A stretch of 64,000 nucleotides of DNA from the NCBI GenBank assembly GCA_964352425.1, contig CAYGRZ010000002.1, positions 32,562-96,561 of the forward strand, in the 5' to 3' direction. Below the pieces are notes generated by a model that was not told the DNA's origin, did no database searches, and worked only from the letters and a program-made list of their open reading frames with translations. Below are positions 56,588-64,000 of this stretch, piece after piece. The position numbers were made by a program, and so were the translations under genes. How positions within the stretch are numbered: position 1 is the stretch's first letter; every line of letters begins with the position of its first letter. The DNA is from JAMWCX01 sp964352425 (GTDB lineage: Bacteria > Omnitrophota > Gorgyraeia > 2-01-FULL-45-10).

Positions 56588-57843
56588 AAAAGTTCGGAAA
56601 TAAAAAAGGCATTGTCCTTATCCTCTCCTTTATCATGATGGCCGTCACCGCGGTCATAGTCTTCGTTTTTCTATATGTGGTGACGGCGCAGGTGAGAAGC
56701 GTGACAAGCTACGCGGACCGCGCGAAGGCGTACTGGCTGGCAGAGGCAGGAACGCAGCGTGCAGTGAACGAGTTGCGCAAGCCAGGGAATATCTACCTCA
56801 ACAACCCTTCCGCATTAAAGCTGCCGAACCAGAGCCTGGCGGGCTCGCAGGGGGTCTATTCCGTAGACGACGTCAGGTACGCTACGGACGCATCCGGGGG
56901 TACTATCATTAACAGGTACATCATCACATCGAAAGGCGCGATAGGAAATGAGGAGCGGACGATACGGTCGATATGGACGATCGAGTCACAAAGCCGTTTT
57001 CATTGGGCATCGTTCGCGGGAGGCGGGTCAGGGTACGGCGTGAACCTCATAGGCCTTGTGAGGACCGACAGCTATGACTCGACGAAAGGCGCGTATAACG
57101 CGTTATTGCCGGACGGCACCCGGAATATAGGCCATAACGGCGACATTGGCACCAACGCGGATATCAGGACATTCGGCTGGGTCAATATCGACGGAGACGC
57201 AGCGACCGGCCCTGCAGGCACGTACAATAAGCCTGGCGAGGTGACCGGCACCATTGCCCATAACGCTAACGAGACGTTGCCGCCGGTGACGGTGCCGGCC
57301 GCGCTTACGAGTCTCCCGTCGAGCGGGGACCTGACGATGATCGGCGACCAAAACCAGACCCTGCCCGCAGGCGATTACAAATATTCCGGAATAAATCTCC
57401 TGGGCAACAACACCCTGACCATAACAGGGCCCGCAAATATCTATACTACCGGCACCGTGCTCATAGGCGGCAGGTCGGCTATCAACGTAACCGGCACAGG
57501 CCCGGTGAAGATATACAATGACAAGAGCTTCAATGTCATCGGATTAGGCGTGATCAATACCTCCCAGAACCCGGCGAACTTCCAGATCTACGGCACCAGC
57601 GCGAACAGCTGGATAGCGTATCTGGGGGCTGTCGCGTTCTACGGCACGATCTATGCGCCAAATGTGGACGTGGTCCTCGGCGGCGCGATGGGGATGTACG
57701 GCGCGTTCATATCCGATACGATGAGCATAATCGGCCTGGGCGGCGTCCATTATGACGAGTCCTTGCTCAATTCGGCGAACAACCTTGATCCGCAGATGGT
57801 GACTGCCATCGCGGCGACGCAGGAAGATTATCATGAATTTTGA
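56584..57843 (+). CDS. PilX-like pilus assembly protein with beta-helical domain
   Basis: 419 residues. The N-terminal KKGIVLILSFIMMAVTAVIV with AKAYWLAEAGTQRAVNELRK is a PilX/GspK-like start. The C-terminal 250 residues are repetitive and Gly/Asn-rich (PSSGDLTMIGDQNQTLPAGD; YSGINLLGNNTLTITGPANI; VAFYGTIYAPNVDVVLGGAM), typical of beta-helical DUF7305-like domains. It may cap the fibre or act as an adhesin (inference). Confidence 0.82.
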   Translation: MKKFGNKKGIVLILSFIMMAVTAVIVFVFLYVVTAQVRSVTSYADRAKAYWLAEAGTQRAVNELRKPGNIYLNNPSALKLPNQSLAGSQGVYSVDDVRYATDASGGTIINRYIITSKGAIGNEERTIRSIWTIESQSRFHWASFAGGGSGYGVNLIGLVRTDSYDSTKGAYNALLPDGTRNIGHNGDIGTNADIRTFGWVNIDGDAATGPAGTYNKPGEVTGTIAHNANETLPPVTVPAALTSLPSSGDLTMIGDQNQTLPAGDYKYSGINLLGNNTLTITGPANIYTTGTVLIGGRSAINVTGTGPVKIYNDKSFNVIGLGVINTSQNPANFQIYGTSANSWIAYLGAVAFYGTIYAPNVDVVLGGAMGMYGAFISDTMSIIGLGGVHYDESLLNSANNLDPQMVTAIAATQEDYHEF

Positions 57844-57870
57844 TACGCGAACACAGAAAGCGGATAACTG

Positions 57871-59466
57871 ATGGCCTCTAAGGTATTTTCCAAAAAGGGC
57901 GATGTCGTCGGGCTCGATATAGGGTCTTCGTCCGTAAAGATGGCCTATTTTATCCAGAAACCCGAAGGCCTGAGCCTGGCCGGGGCATGGATAAAAGAGA
58001 TCGGTGTAACCGCTGACCCGGCAGTCTATGACAGGGAGATGCTGCGTGCCTTACAGGGATTATTCACTGACCCTGCCCTTAGAAGATCAAGGGTTATCGT
58101 TAACATCAACTGCCCGCAGACGAGCATAAAAAAGATGACGGCGCCCGTCATGCCCGCGGATGAACTGCGCGAAGCCATAAAGCTGGGGGCGAAGAGCCAT
58201 TTTTCGTTCCCCGTAGACGAGTCTCTTCTGGATTTCGAAATAACGGGGGATACCGTCGAAAAAGGTATCAAAAAATACGAGATAGTCGTGACGGCCTGCC
58301 CGAAAAAAACGTCCGACAAATATATGTCTTTGCTTGATAAGGCGGGAATTACGCCGTCGTCGTTCATCACCACGTCGTATGCGCTGCAAAAAATGGCCGG
58401 CCAGCTTTATGCCGCCGACGACACAGCGAGGTGTTTTATTGACATGGGGGAGTCGTGCACGGAATTGGTTATAGCAATAGGCAGGCATCTCCTCTTCAGC
58501 CGTAAGATCAATGTCGCCGGAAGTGATTTCACGCAGGCCCTCACGGGTGTGCTGGTCTCCGACAGGGGCAAGATACAGCTCACATTGGATGAGGCTGAAA
58601 AGATAAAGCGGGAGGTCGGGATCCCCCCGGAGGCAAGCCCGAAGATCGTCATGGGCAAGATCACCGTTACCCAGATCCTTTCGCTCCTGAGGTCTCCGGT
58701 TGAGCATCTTATCAGCGAGACGGAAAGGTGTATCGGGTATTACAGGGAGGAAGGGCTGGGCCAGGAGATCGGCTCGGTCATCTTATTCGGAGGGAGCGCC
58801 TCGCTCGGCGGGCTGGCAAAACATTTGTCTGACGCGCTGGGCGTTGAAGTGAAGCTGGGCGACGGCCTGGAGGGCCTGAAGATAGAAGAAGGCGCGATCC
58901 GTGACAGGCGCGAGGTCTCGCACAGGCTGGAATTGGCGGTCGGAGCCGCTTTGACCGGGACGGAAGGCGTGGGACTTTTGCCCCTCAGTGTCAGGAAGAG
59001 GGGAGAGCTGATCCTGGAGCGCAACGGGGTCATCATCGCGGCCGCCCTGGCCCTGGCATGCTCGCTCGTTTTCTACTTCGCCACGATAGTGTGGGTGAAC
59101 AACCTTGAGCGGAGGATACGCGCTGCCAGGTCAGAGCTATCCGTCCTGCGGCCGCAGGTCAAAAAGGCGGAAATGCAGATCCTGGTGAACAAGATATTGG
59201 CAAACGAACCGCGATGGGAAGAGATCTATACGGAGCTGGGCAGCCTCATCCCGGACAGCATCTACCTTACGGGCCTTACTATGAGAAGCACTATCATGGC
59301 GATGAGAGGGATCGTGGAGGCGGACGACGGTGAGCGCATTCTCGCGGATTTCATCATGACGCTTGAGAAGGGGTTGTTCAATAACGTAAAACTTATCAGC
59401 ACAAGAAGGCTGGATAGGGGCACCGGCACCGAATTTGAGATAAGCTGCTGGATAGACTACGAATGA
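57871..59466 (+). CDS. PilM-PilN fusion protein
   Basis: 531 residues. Residues 1-350 are the actin-like PilM domain (VVGLDIGSSSVKMAYFIQKP, FIDMGESCTELVIAIG, VILFGGSASLGGLAKHLSDA). A membrane helix at about 385-408 leads into a PilN-like periplasmic part (NNLERRIRAARSELSVLRPQ, IYTELGSLIPDSIYLTGLTM). PilM and PilN are usually separate proteins that bind each other; here they are one polypeptide. PilO- and PilP-like genes follow. Confidence 0.9.
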   Translation: MASKVFSKKGDVVGLDIGSSSVKMAYFIQKPEGLSLAGAWIKEIGVTADPAVYDREMLRALQGLFTDPALRRSRVIVNINCPQTSIKKMTAPVMPADELREAIKLGAKSHFSFPVDESLLDFEITGDTVEKGIKKYEIVVTACPKKTSDKYMSLLDKAGITPSSFITTSYALQKMAGQLYAADDTARCFIDMGESCTELVIAIGRHLLFSRKINVAGSDFTQALTGVLVSDRGKIQLTLDEAEKIKREVGIPPEASPKIVMGKITVTQILSLLRSPVEHLISETERCIGYYREEGLGQEIGSVILFGGSASLGGLAKHLSDALGVEVKLGDGLEGLKIEEGAIRDRREVSHRLELAVGAALTGTEGVGLLPLSVRKRGELILERNGVIIAAALALACSLVFYFATIVWVNNLERRIRAARSELSVLRPQVKKAEMQILVNKILANEPRWEEIYTELGSLIPDSIYLTGLTMRSTIMAMRGIVEADDGERILADFIMTLEKGLFNNVKLISTRRLDRGTGTEFEISCWIDYE

Positions 59467-59508
59467 CATGGGCCGGAGGACGGCAGTACAAAAAGTTTGG
59501 GGTATAGA

Positions 59509-60045
59509 GTGAAGATCGGAAGCGTTGAGATTGGAAAGGGTCAACTGACCGTCGCGGTATCCGCGGGGATCGTCCTCTTAGTGATGTACATTTTTCTTTT
59601 CGGGCCCCTTATGAAAGAGGTGAAGGCAAAGTCCTCGGCGTATAAGGCGCTCTCAGGCGAGGTGTGTGCCGCGCGCGGACTCATCGAATCGGCCGGGAAG
59701 ATAACCGATGAAAGAGACCTGCTGACCGAAAAGGAGGTCTTGCCCGCCATAGACGAATTGACGAAGCACGGCAAATCTATGAAGATCAACTTTGAGTCCA
59801 TCAGGCCCAGGGAGGTGATGCAGGATGAGAATTCCGGATGCAGGATCCTGCCCGTAGACCTTGCGATAGAAGGTAACGACGCTCAGATGGCGATGTTCAT
59901 GGGGTCGCTTGATGACCTCAGAAAAAGCCTGATCATAGTGAACAGTTTTGACATCATTCCCGACAGAAACGACCCCTCAAAACTCAAAGCGACCATTACG
60001 ATCAACATGTATTTTTTGGCCGGCGGAAGCCGGCAGGAAAAGTAA
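59509..60045 (+). CDS. PilO-like type IV pilus assembly protein
   Basis: About 178 residues: N-terminal helix LTVAVSAGIVLLVMYIFLF, a coiled coil, then a ferredoxin-like domain (EGNDAQMAMFMGSLDDLRKS, PSKLKATITINMYFLAGG), as in PilO. I use GTG 59509; TTG 59497 (MGYRVK) is an alternative and both lack a good ribosome-binding site, which suggests translational coupling to pilMN. Confidence 0.75.
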   Translation: MKIGSVEIGKGQLTVAVSAGIVLLVMYIFLFGPLMKEVKAKSSAYKALSGEVCAARGLIESAGKITDERDLLTEKEVLPAIDELTKHGKSMKINFESIRPREVMQDENSGCRILPVDLAIEGNDAQMAMFMGSLDDLRKSLIIVNSFDIIPDRNDPSKLKATITINMYFLAGGSRQEK

Positions 60046-60053
60046 GGTAAGCG

Positions 60054-60476
60054 ATGAAGAATAATAAGCTCATAGTGCTGGCGGTGTTAATGGTAGTGGC
60101 TGTTATCAGCCTGACATACGGCGTTATCGGCCTGTCGAAGGGTAAGGGCGCGGCCGCGTCAAAAAGGAAGGCCGCGCAGAAGCACGGGGAAGCCGCGCAG
60201 GCGCCTGAGGCCAGCGTATCGGCGCGGCATGCGGCCAGGACAAAGTTCGCGGCGTGGCGCAGGAGCCCGTTCGTGCCCAAGGCTCTCTCGGCATCATCTT
60301 CGAAGCTTACCCTTAACGGCGTGATCACCGATGGAAAGAGCCTGAAGGCGGTGATAGGGGATACCATTGCAAGGAAGGGTGACAAAGTCGGGCCGTACAC
60401 GATAATCGATATCAAGAAGACGAGCGTGACCGTGAATGACGGCACTGTCAACAGCGAGCTGAAGCTCGAGCGTTAA
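60054..60476 (+). CDS. PilP/GspC-like assembly protein
   Basis: 140 residues: one helix LIVLAVLMVVAVISLTYGVI, a basic linker and a C-terminal domain SSKLTLNGVITDGKSLKAVI, GDTIARKGDKVGPYTIIDIK that matches the homology-region fold of GspC/PilP. It would connect the inner-membrane PilMNO complex to a secretin. No secretin gene is present in the window. Confidence 0.8.
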   Translation: MKNNKLIVLAVLMVVAVISLTYGVIGLSKGKGAAASKRKAAQKHGEAAQAPEASVSARHAARTKFAAWRRSPFVPKALSASSSKLTLNGVITDGKSLKAVIGDTIARKGDKVGPYTIIDIKKTSVTVNDGTVNSELKLER

Positions 60477-60509
60477 CGCGCTACAGGCGAAAAGAATAAG
60501 GGGCGGGCC

Positions 60510-61061
60510 ATGAAGAAGATGATGAAGGTCGTTACTGCTATAGTCTGCGCTGCAATGCTGATCCCCGCGATCTCAATCGCCGACGGAAACAGCGAATTGT
60601 GTATCGCGGTAAAGAACAACGATACCGCTAAAGCGCGCGGCCTGATCGGCAGCGGGGCGAATGTAAGTGAGAAAGATATAGCCGGCTTCACGCCCATTTT
60701 CTGGGCGGTATTCGGAGATAATGTCGAGATCGCGAAGCTTCTTCTGGAAAGAGGCGCCGGAGTGAATGCAAAGGATACGTACAATAACACGCCTCTATTC
60801 TGGGCGGCATCGGGGAACAATGCGGAGATGGTGCGGCTTATCGCGGACAACGGCGCGGATGTCAATGCTGCGGGTTCCGAGGGCTGGACGCCGCTCATGG
60901 CGGCCTCAAACAACGGCAATAACGAAATGGCCAAGATCCTGATAGGAAAAGGGGCCGATGTGAACGCAAGGACGAAAAAGGGTGAGACAGCCCTGTCTCT
61001 GGCCGTAGTAAAAGGCCATGCCGATACGGCGCGGTTGCTCAAAGAGGCCGGGGCGCAGTGA
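60510..61061 (+). CDS. Secreted ankyrin-repeat protein
   Basis: 183 residues. Signal peptide (ending AISIADGN), then about four ankyrin repeats: DIAGFTPIFWAVFGDNVEIA, TYNNTPLFWAASGNNAEMVR, SEGWTPLMAASNNGNNEMAK and KKGETALSLAVVKGHADTAR. A periplasmic or surface protein-interaction module. It ends overlapping the start of the kinase gene, whose GAF domain is missing its first half. Confidence 0.9.
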   Translation: MKKMMKVVTAIVCAAMLIPAISIADGNSELCIAVKNNDTAKARGLIGSGANVSEKDIAGFTPIFWAVFGDNVEIAKLLLERGAGVNAKDTYNNTPLFWAASGNNAEMVRLIADNGADVNAAGSEGWTPLMAASNNGNNEMAKILIGKGADVNARTKKGETALSLAVVKGHADTARLLKEAGAQ

Positions 61062-61933
61062 CCATGGGCGCCGGCATACCTATAAAAATAAGCAATAAGG
61101 TCGTCGGCACCATACAGGTCGACGAGAAGATATTTAAGGACACGTGCGGCGAGGAGAGCCTGGAAGTATTGAAGGGCGCCGGCGACTTGATCGCGATAGC
61201 AATAAAAAGCGCCGGACTCGAAAAAGAGATAAAAACCCTCGACAGCGTGCAGTCCGATTTCATCTCAAGCTTCCCCCACGAACTGCGTATCCCCATCACG
61301 GTCATCAAGGATTCACTGCATATGCTTCTCGAGGGCGCGCTCGGCACGGTCAATGACGACCAGACGAAGATCCTGACGCTGGCGTCGAACAATGTCGAAC
61401 GCCTCTGGCGCTTAAGCGAGGAGCTGCTGGATCTGTCCGCGATCGCTTCGGCGAAGACGCCGATGAAGCGGGCATTATTCGACATCGCGGGGCTCTCGGC
61501 GGTTGCCGTTATGAAATACCAATCGACAGCCAAAGAGAGGGGCGTGCTCCTGGCCGCCGACTTGCCGGATACAAAGGTCGAGATATGGGGGGATGGGGAC
61601 AAGCTGGATAAGGCGATATGCCATCTGATCGATAACGCGATCAAATATAATACAAAAAACGGCAGGGTGGATGTCCGCATGCAGGATACGGATAAATGGG
61701 TGATGGTCCATGTTTCCGATACGGGAGCGGGTATATCTCCGGAAGATATCGGAAGGGTCATGGATAAATTTTACAGAGTGACGATGCGCTCGAGCGGCGA
61801 AGCGAAGAAGTGGGGCGTGGGCCTGCCTATTGTGAAAGAGATCGTCGTGATGCACGGCGGCGATATAGCTATAGAATCAGAGGTCGGAAAGGGGAGCACC
61901 TTCACGATAACCCTTCCGAAGAGCCTGCGATAA
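61058..61933 (+). CDS. Histidine kinase with a truncated GAF domain
   Basis: 291 residues. Residues 4-55 are only the C-terminal half of a GAF domain (GAGIPIKISNKVVGTIQVDE, EVLKGAGDLIAIAIKSAGLE). The kinase core is complete: H-box FISSFPHELRIPITV with His74, N-box AICHLIDNAIKYNTKNG, G1 DTGAGISPEDI and G2 KWGVGLPIVKEIV. GTG 61058 or ATG 61064 may start it; both overlap or abut the ankyrin stop. The next gene is its likely response regulator. Confidence 0.88.
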   Translation: MTMGAGIPIKISNKVVGTIQVDEKIFKDTCGEESLEVLKGAGDLIAIAIKSAGLEKEIKTLDSVQSDFISSFPHELRIPITVIKDSLHMLLEGALGTVNDDQTKILTLASNNVERLWRLSEELLDLSAIASAKTPMKRALFDIAGLSAVAVMKYQSTAKERGVLLAADLPDTKVEIWGDGDKLDKAICHLIDNAIKYNTKNGRVDVRMQDTDKWVMVHVSDTGAGISPEDIGRVMDKFYRVTMRSSGEAKKWGVGLPIVKEIVVMHGGDIAIESEVGKGSTFTITLPKSLR

Positions 61934-61955
61934 TCTCCGATAAGGATACTATTAC

Positions 61956-62489
61956 ATGTCTCTAGAAAATGTAGTACAAAGCGCCGCGGGTATCGACCTG
62001 CAAGGCCTCGACGCAGATGATATCGCGAAGGTAGCCGAGTATATCGCGTTCCTGAAGGAGCGTAAGGGCATAAAACATGCGTCGCCGCAGGCTCCCGCGG
62101 ACCCCTCCGCCAAAAAGATCCTTATCATCGATGATGACCAGGAGATATGCGAGCTCCTCCATATGTTCCTTTCCTCCCACCGCTACAATGTCTACCTGGC
62201 TTTTAACGCCCGCATGGGGCTGGAGTACTTCAGGGAAGTCAAGCCGGATATAGTATTTCTGGACCTCAAAATGCCCGACATGGACGGGGTCGAGGTGCTG
62301 AAGGTGATGCATGGCCTCAAGGACACCCCGACGGTGATAATCACGGGACATCCGGAATTTGTTTCTGATGTGCAATCTTCAGGCGTCTCGATCAACGGCT
62401 ACCTCGAGAAGCCGCTCATACTCGAAAAGGTACTGAGGATGCTTACAAGGGTCCTGGGGGCGGATGATGATGGAAAAGCGAAAGCATAA
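61956..62489 (+). CDS. Response regulator with N-terminal helical extension
   Basis: 177 residues. About 45 N-terminal residues are helical (GLDADDIAKVAEYIAFLKER), then a receiver domain with IIDDDQEICELL, phospho-Asp in IVFLDLKMPDMDGVE, Thr in VIITGHPEF and Lys in YLEKPL. No output domain. It lies 22 nt after the histidine kinase and overlaps a PilZ gene, so phosphorylation and cyclic-di-GMP signals are co-expressed. Confidence 0.9.
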   Translation: MSLENVVQSAAGIDLQGLDADDIAKVAEYIAFLKERKGIKHASPQAPADPSAKKILIIDDDQEICELLHMFLSSHRYNVYLAFNARMGLEYFREVKPDIVFLDLKMPDMDGVEVLKVMHGLKDTPTVIITGHPEFVSDVQSSGVSINGYLEKPLILEKVLRMLTRVLGADDDGKAKA

Positions 62490-62847
62490 AAGGGCCGATA
62501 AGGAATTCGCGGTCAATATCACTTCTGCCGACCTCGGCGGCCAGCACTTCAGGTTCGACCGCAATCCCATATACCCCAAGCTTTATAACGAGTCCGGCGT
62601 CGATTTCACCCATGTCGGCGTCAAGCTCATGTGCTCCAAAGCGCTTCCCGAGAACACGAAGGTCACCCTCAAGATGCTCATCCCCGAAGACGGCGCTATC
62701 CACAAGGTGAACGCCTCCGGCACGGTCAGGTGGTTCAGCGAGGTCAGGGGTGAGCACAAGAAGTATTTCCACATCGGCATACGCTTGGACGAGGTCGCAG
62801 GCGAAGGAGCCGGGATCCTCAAGCGCCTCTGGCAGAAGTACGTCTAA
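62464..62847 (+). CDS. PilZ-domain protein
   Basis: 127 residues. The Arg motif is EKRKHKRADKEFAV; the second motif is less canonical (GVDFTHVGVKLMCSK instead of D/N-x-S-x2-G). Later strands (ASGTVRWFSEV, YFHIGIRLDEVAGEG) fit the PilZ barrel. It overlaps the response-regulator gene by 26 nt; three consecutive ATG codons at 62464 are possible starts. Confidence 0.8.
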   Translation: MMMEKRKHKRADKEFAVNITSADLGGQHFRFDRNPIYPKLYNESGVDFTHVGVKLMCSKALPENTKVTLKMLIPEDGAIHKVNASGTVRWFSEVRGEHKKYFHIGIRLDEVAGEGAGILKRLWQKYV

Positions 62848-62850
62848 CGC

Positions 62851-62872
62851 GCCCCGGCGGGGCCGTTTTCTT
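62851..62872 (+). terminator. Terminator of the pilus-signalling operon
   Basis: GCCCC-GGC-GGGGC followed by CGTTTTCTTTC. Short stem but T-rich tail. The promoter at 62875 begins immediately after. Confidence 0.6.
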
Positions 62873-62874
62873 TC

Positions 62875-62903
62875 TTGGGATATAGCGCTTCCAGGGGTAT
62901 AAT
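62875..62903 (+). promoter_or_regulatory. TTGGGA-17-TATAAT promoter, leaderless start of HD-GYP gene
   Basis: TTGGGA, 17-nt spacer ending CCAGGGG, TATAAT. The -10 ends 6 nt before ATG 62910. Confidence 0.72.
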
Positions 62904-62909
62904 TAATAC

Positions 62910-63749
62910 ATGAGCAAGGAGAAACGGGCTCAAAAAACCTACCACAGCGTCAGCCACAATTTCAAATTGGCAGTAATGCTCCTGCTTTTTGTCCTTATAC
63001 TGTCTCGCCTGGTGCTGCTCTTCCGCTTTCCGGACACGGATATAATATCCGACAAAGTCCTGCTCTTCATACTCCTCTTCATCGCGGCATATCTCTGGAT
63101 ACAGGAACTGCGAGACTATTACCATCTCTCGGCGCTGCATGGCGAGCTTCTGTGCGCGCACGAGGAATTAAAACAGGCGGAGGTCGACACGATAGCCTCT
63201 CTCATCAAGACCGAGGAAGAGAAAGACGTCAATACGAAGGGCCATTCGGAGAGGGTGACGAAGATCGCGCTTGCCATCGCCAACGAGCTGGGCTTAAGCG
63301 AAACGTCGAAGAACACGCTTTCCAGGGCCGGAGTGCTCCACGACATCGGCAAGATAGGCATCAGCGACGCCATACTTCACAAGATCGAGAAACTTACCGA
63401 AGCCGAGTGGGAGGTCATCAAGAGCCACCCGCGCAAGGCGATCGAGATCCTGGAACCGCTCAAATTCCTGGCTATAGAAAGGGCCCTGATACTCAGCCAT
63501 CATGAGCGTTACGACGGCAAGGGCTATCCCGGGGGTCAAAAAGGCGAGGATATCTCCCGCGAGGCGCTCATCCTGGCGGTTGCCGACGCCTTCGACGCGA
63601 TGAACTCCAGCCGGGCGTATCGCGGCAAGCTTCCCAGGGAACAGATATTGTTCGAGCTGAAGAAAGCCCGCGATACCCAGTTATCGGCGAAGATAGTCGA
63701 TGTCTTTTTAGCGCTTCTCGAAAAAAGGCCCGAGCTCTGGGAAAAGTAG
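62910..63749 (+). CDS. Membrane-bound HD-GYP cyclic-di-GMP phosphodiesterase
   Basis: 279 residues. Two membrane helices (LAVMLLLFVLILSRLVLLF; VLLFILLFIAAYLWI) precede a coiled coil and an HD-GYP domain with NTKGHSERVTKIALAIA, VLHDIGKIGISDAI, SHHERYDGKGYPGG and AVADAFDAMNSSRAYR. HD and GYP residues are intact, so c-di-GMP hydrolysis is expected. Leaderless mRNA predicted. No diguanylate cyclase is seen in the window. Confidence 0.93.
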   Translation: MSKEKRAQKTYHSVSHNFKLAVMLLLFVLILSRLVLLFRFPDTDIISDKVLLFILLFIAAYLWIQELRDYYHLSALHGELLCAHEELKQAEVDTIASLIKTEEEKDVNTKGHSERVTKIALAIANELGLSETSKNTLSRAGVLHDIGKIGISDAILHKIEKLTEAEWEVIKSHPRKAIEILEPLKFLAIERALILSHHERYDGKGYPGGQKGEDISREALILAVADAFDAMNSSRAYRGKLPREQILFELKKARDTQLSAKIVDVFLALLEKRPELWEK

Positions 63750-63754
63750 CGTGG

Positions 63755-63889
63755 CAAATAGGGTCCTGCAAATAGCCCCCAAATAGGGTCCCCCCGCAAA
63801 TAGGGTCCGTTTCTCTCGGAGCCACCAGAAATAAAATCCGTTTCTGCCGGCACCTTATGAAACGGACCCAATTGGTGGACCCAATTGGT
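63755..63889. repeat. Short-repeat cluster: CAAATAGGGTCC and GGACCCAATTGGT
   Basis: CAAATAGGGTCC occurs at 63755-63766, 63780-63791 and 63797-63808. GGACCCAATTGGT is tandemly repeated at 63864-63876 and 63877-63889. GGGTCCGTTT (63803-63812) and AAACGGACCC (63860-63869) form a perfect inverted pair. This looks like a palindromic element of the REP/RAYT type. The rest of the 251-bp tail (63890-64000) has no gene I can support. Confidence 0.7.
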
Positions 63890-63984
63890 TTGAGATTTTG
63901 AAATATGTACCACAAAAACTTTATCCTTAACACCTATCGTAAAATCTGGTAACAGCTCAGTTTCAGAAGAAGCGCTAAGGCAAG

Positions 63985-64000
63985 TTCGTCTTTGCGAGGA
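63985..64000 (+). repeat. Possible start of a TCGTCATTGCGAGGA-type dispersed repeat
   Basis: The window ends TTCGTCTTTGCGAGGA. This resembles the opening of the widespread CGTCATTGCGAGGAGCGA repeat, with one change, but it is cut by the window edge. Confidence 0.3.

Noticed and set aside
1..64000. tRNA, rRNA and CRISPR arrays
   Set aside because: No GGTTCGAATCC-type T-arm in a cloverleaf context, no rRNA signature and no regularly spaced direct repeats were seen. The repeats at 63755-63889 are too few and irregular for CRISPR.

Overview
The window is a compact, mostly plus-strand bacterial chromosome segment with moderately high GC. It encodes an outer-membrane porin, lipoproteins, an AsmA protein and a type IV pilus/type II secretion-type apparatus, so the cell is diderm. 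The mixture of CxxC-x17-CxxC zinc-ribbon proteins, PilZ domains, a PilM-PilN fusion, a DPE2-like amylomaltase and many one-off palindromic repeats suggests an uncultured lineage such as Candidatus Omnitrophota. That placement is inference from gene content; no rRNA or tRNA gene was seen to confirm it.

Layout. 1-4.6 kb: a YbhGFSR-like ABC export system (HlyD adaptor, two ATPases, two ABC-2 permeases). 4.7-16.1 kb: an acetyltransferase, then a glucan/sugar block (MFS sugar permease, tandem-CBM20 amylomaltase, LamB-like porin, XylFGH-type ABC importer, methyltransferase). 16.2-20.6 kb: a sensor kinase lacking its phospho-acceptor histidine, an esterase, a cluster-less MutY-like glycosylase and an MBL-rhodanese-membrane fusion. 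20.6-24.4 kb: two stress circuits. One is an ECF sigma/anti-sigma pair with a Spy-like protein, where two promoter copies with identical spacing are visible. The other is a LexA/UmuD-like repressor plus Y-family polymerase under a promoter containing a GAAC-N4-GTTC operator. 24.4-33.7 kb: small zinc-ribbon and PilZ proteins, a glucoamylase-family enzyme, an RF-1-domain protein, and a minus-strand acyl ligase/lipase pair. 34-45.9 kb: Der GTPase, a secreted archaemetzincin-like pseudoprotease, GHL10 and YgjP-like proteins, small proteins missed by length cut-offs, PilZ, GlgB, FKBP, nitrilase, MBL and AsmA proteins. 46-51.1 kb: CstA (minus), a 630-bp gene-free region holding two large fold-back/structured elements, then a protein joining a Cache sensor to what looks like a pentameric ligand-gated ion channel, with a secreted partner. 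51.2-63.7 kb: a type IV pilus-like operon bracketed by response regulators, with pseudopilins, PilMN, PilO, PilP, a histidine kinase, PilZ and HD-GYP. The last 250 bp carries short repeats.

Regulation is unusually readable. Several promoters share TTGGGA-17 nt-TATAAT with GGGAG just before the -10, and in two cases the -35 lies inside the terminator hairpin of the preceding gene. At seven genes the -10 box ends only 6-8 nt before the start codon, which implies leaderless mRNAs. The most notable candidate system is the Cache-channel gene (48377-50131) with its co-transcribed secreted partner and the structured elements upstream.
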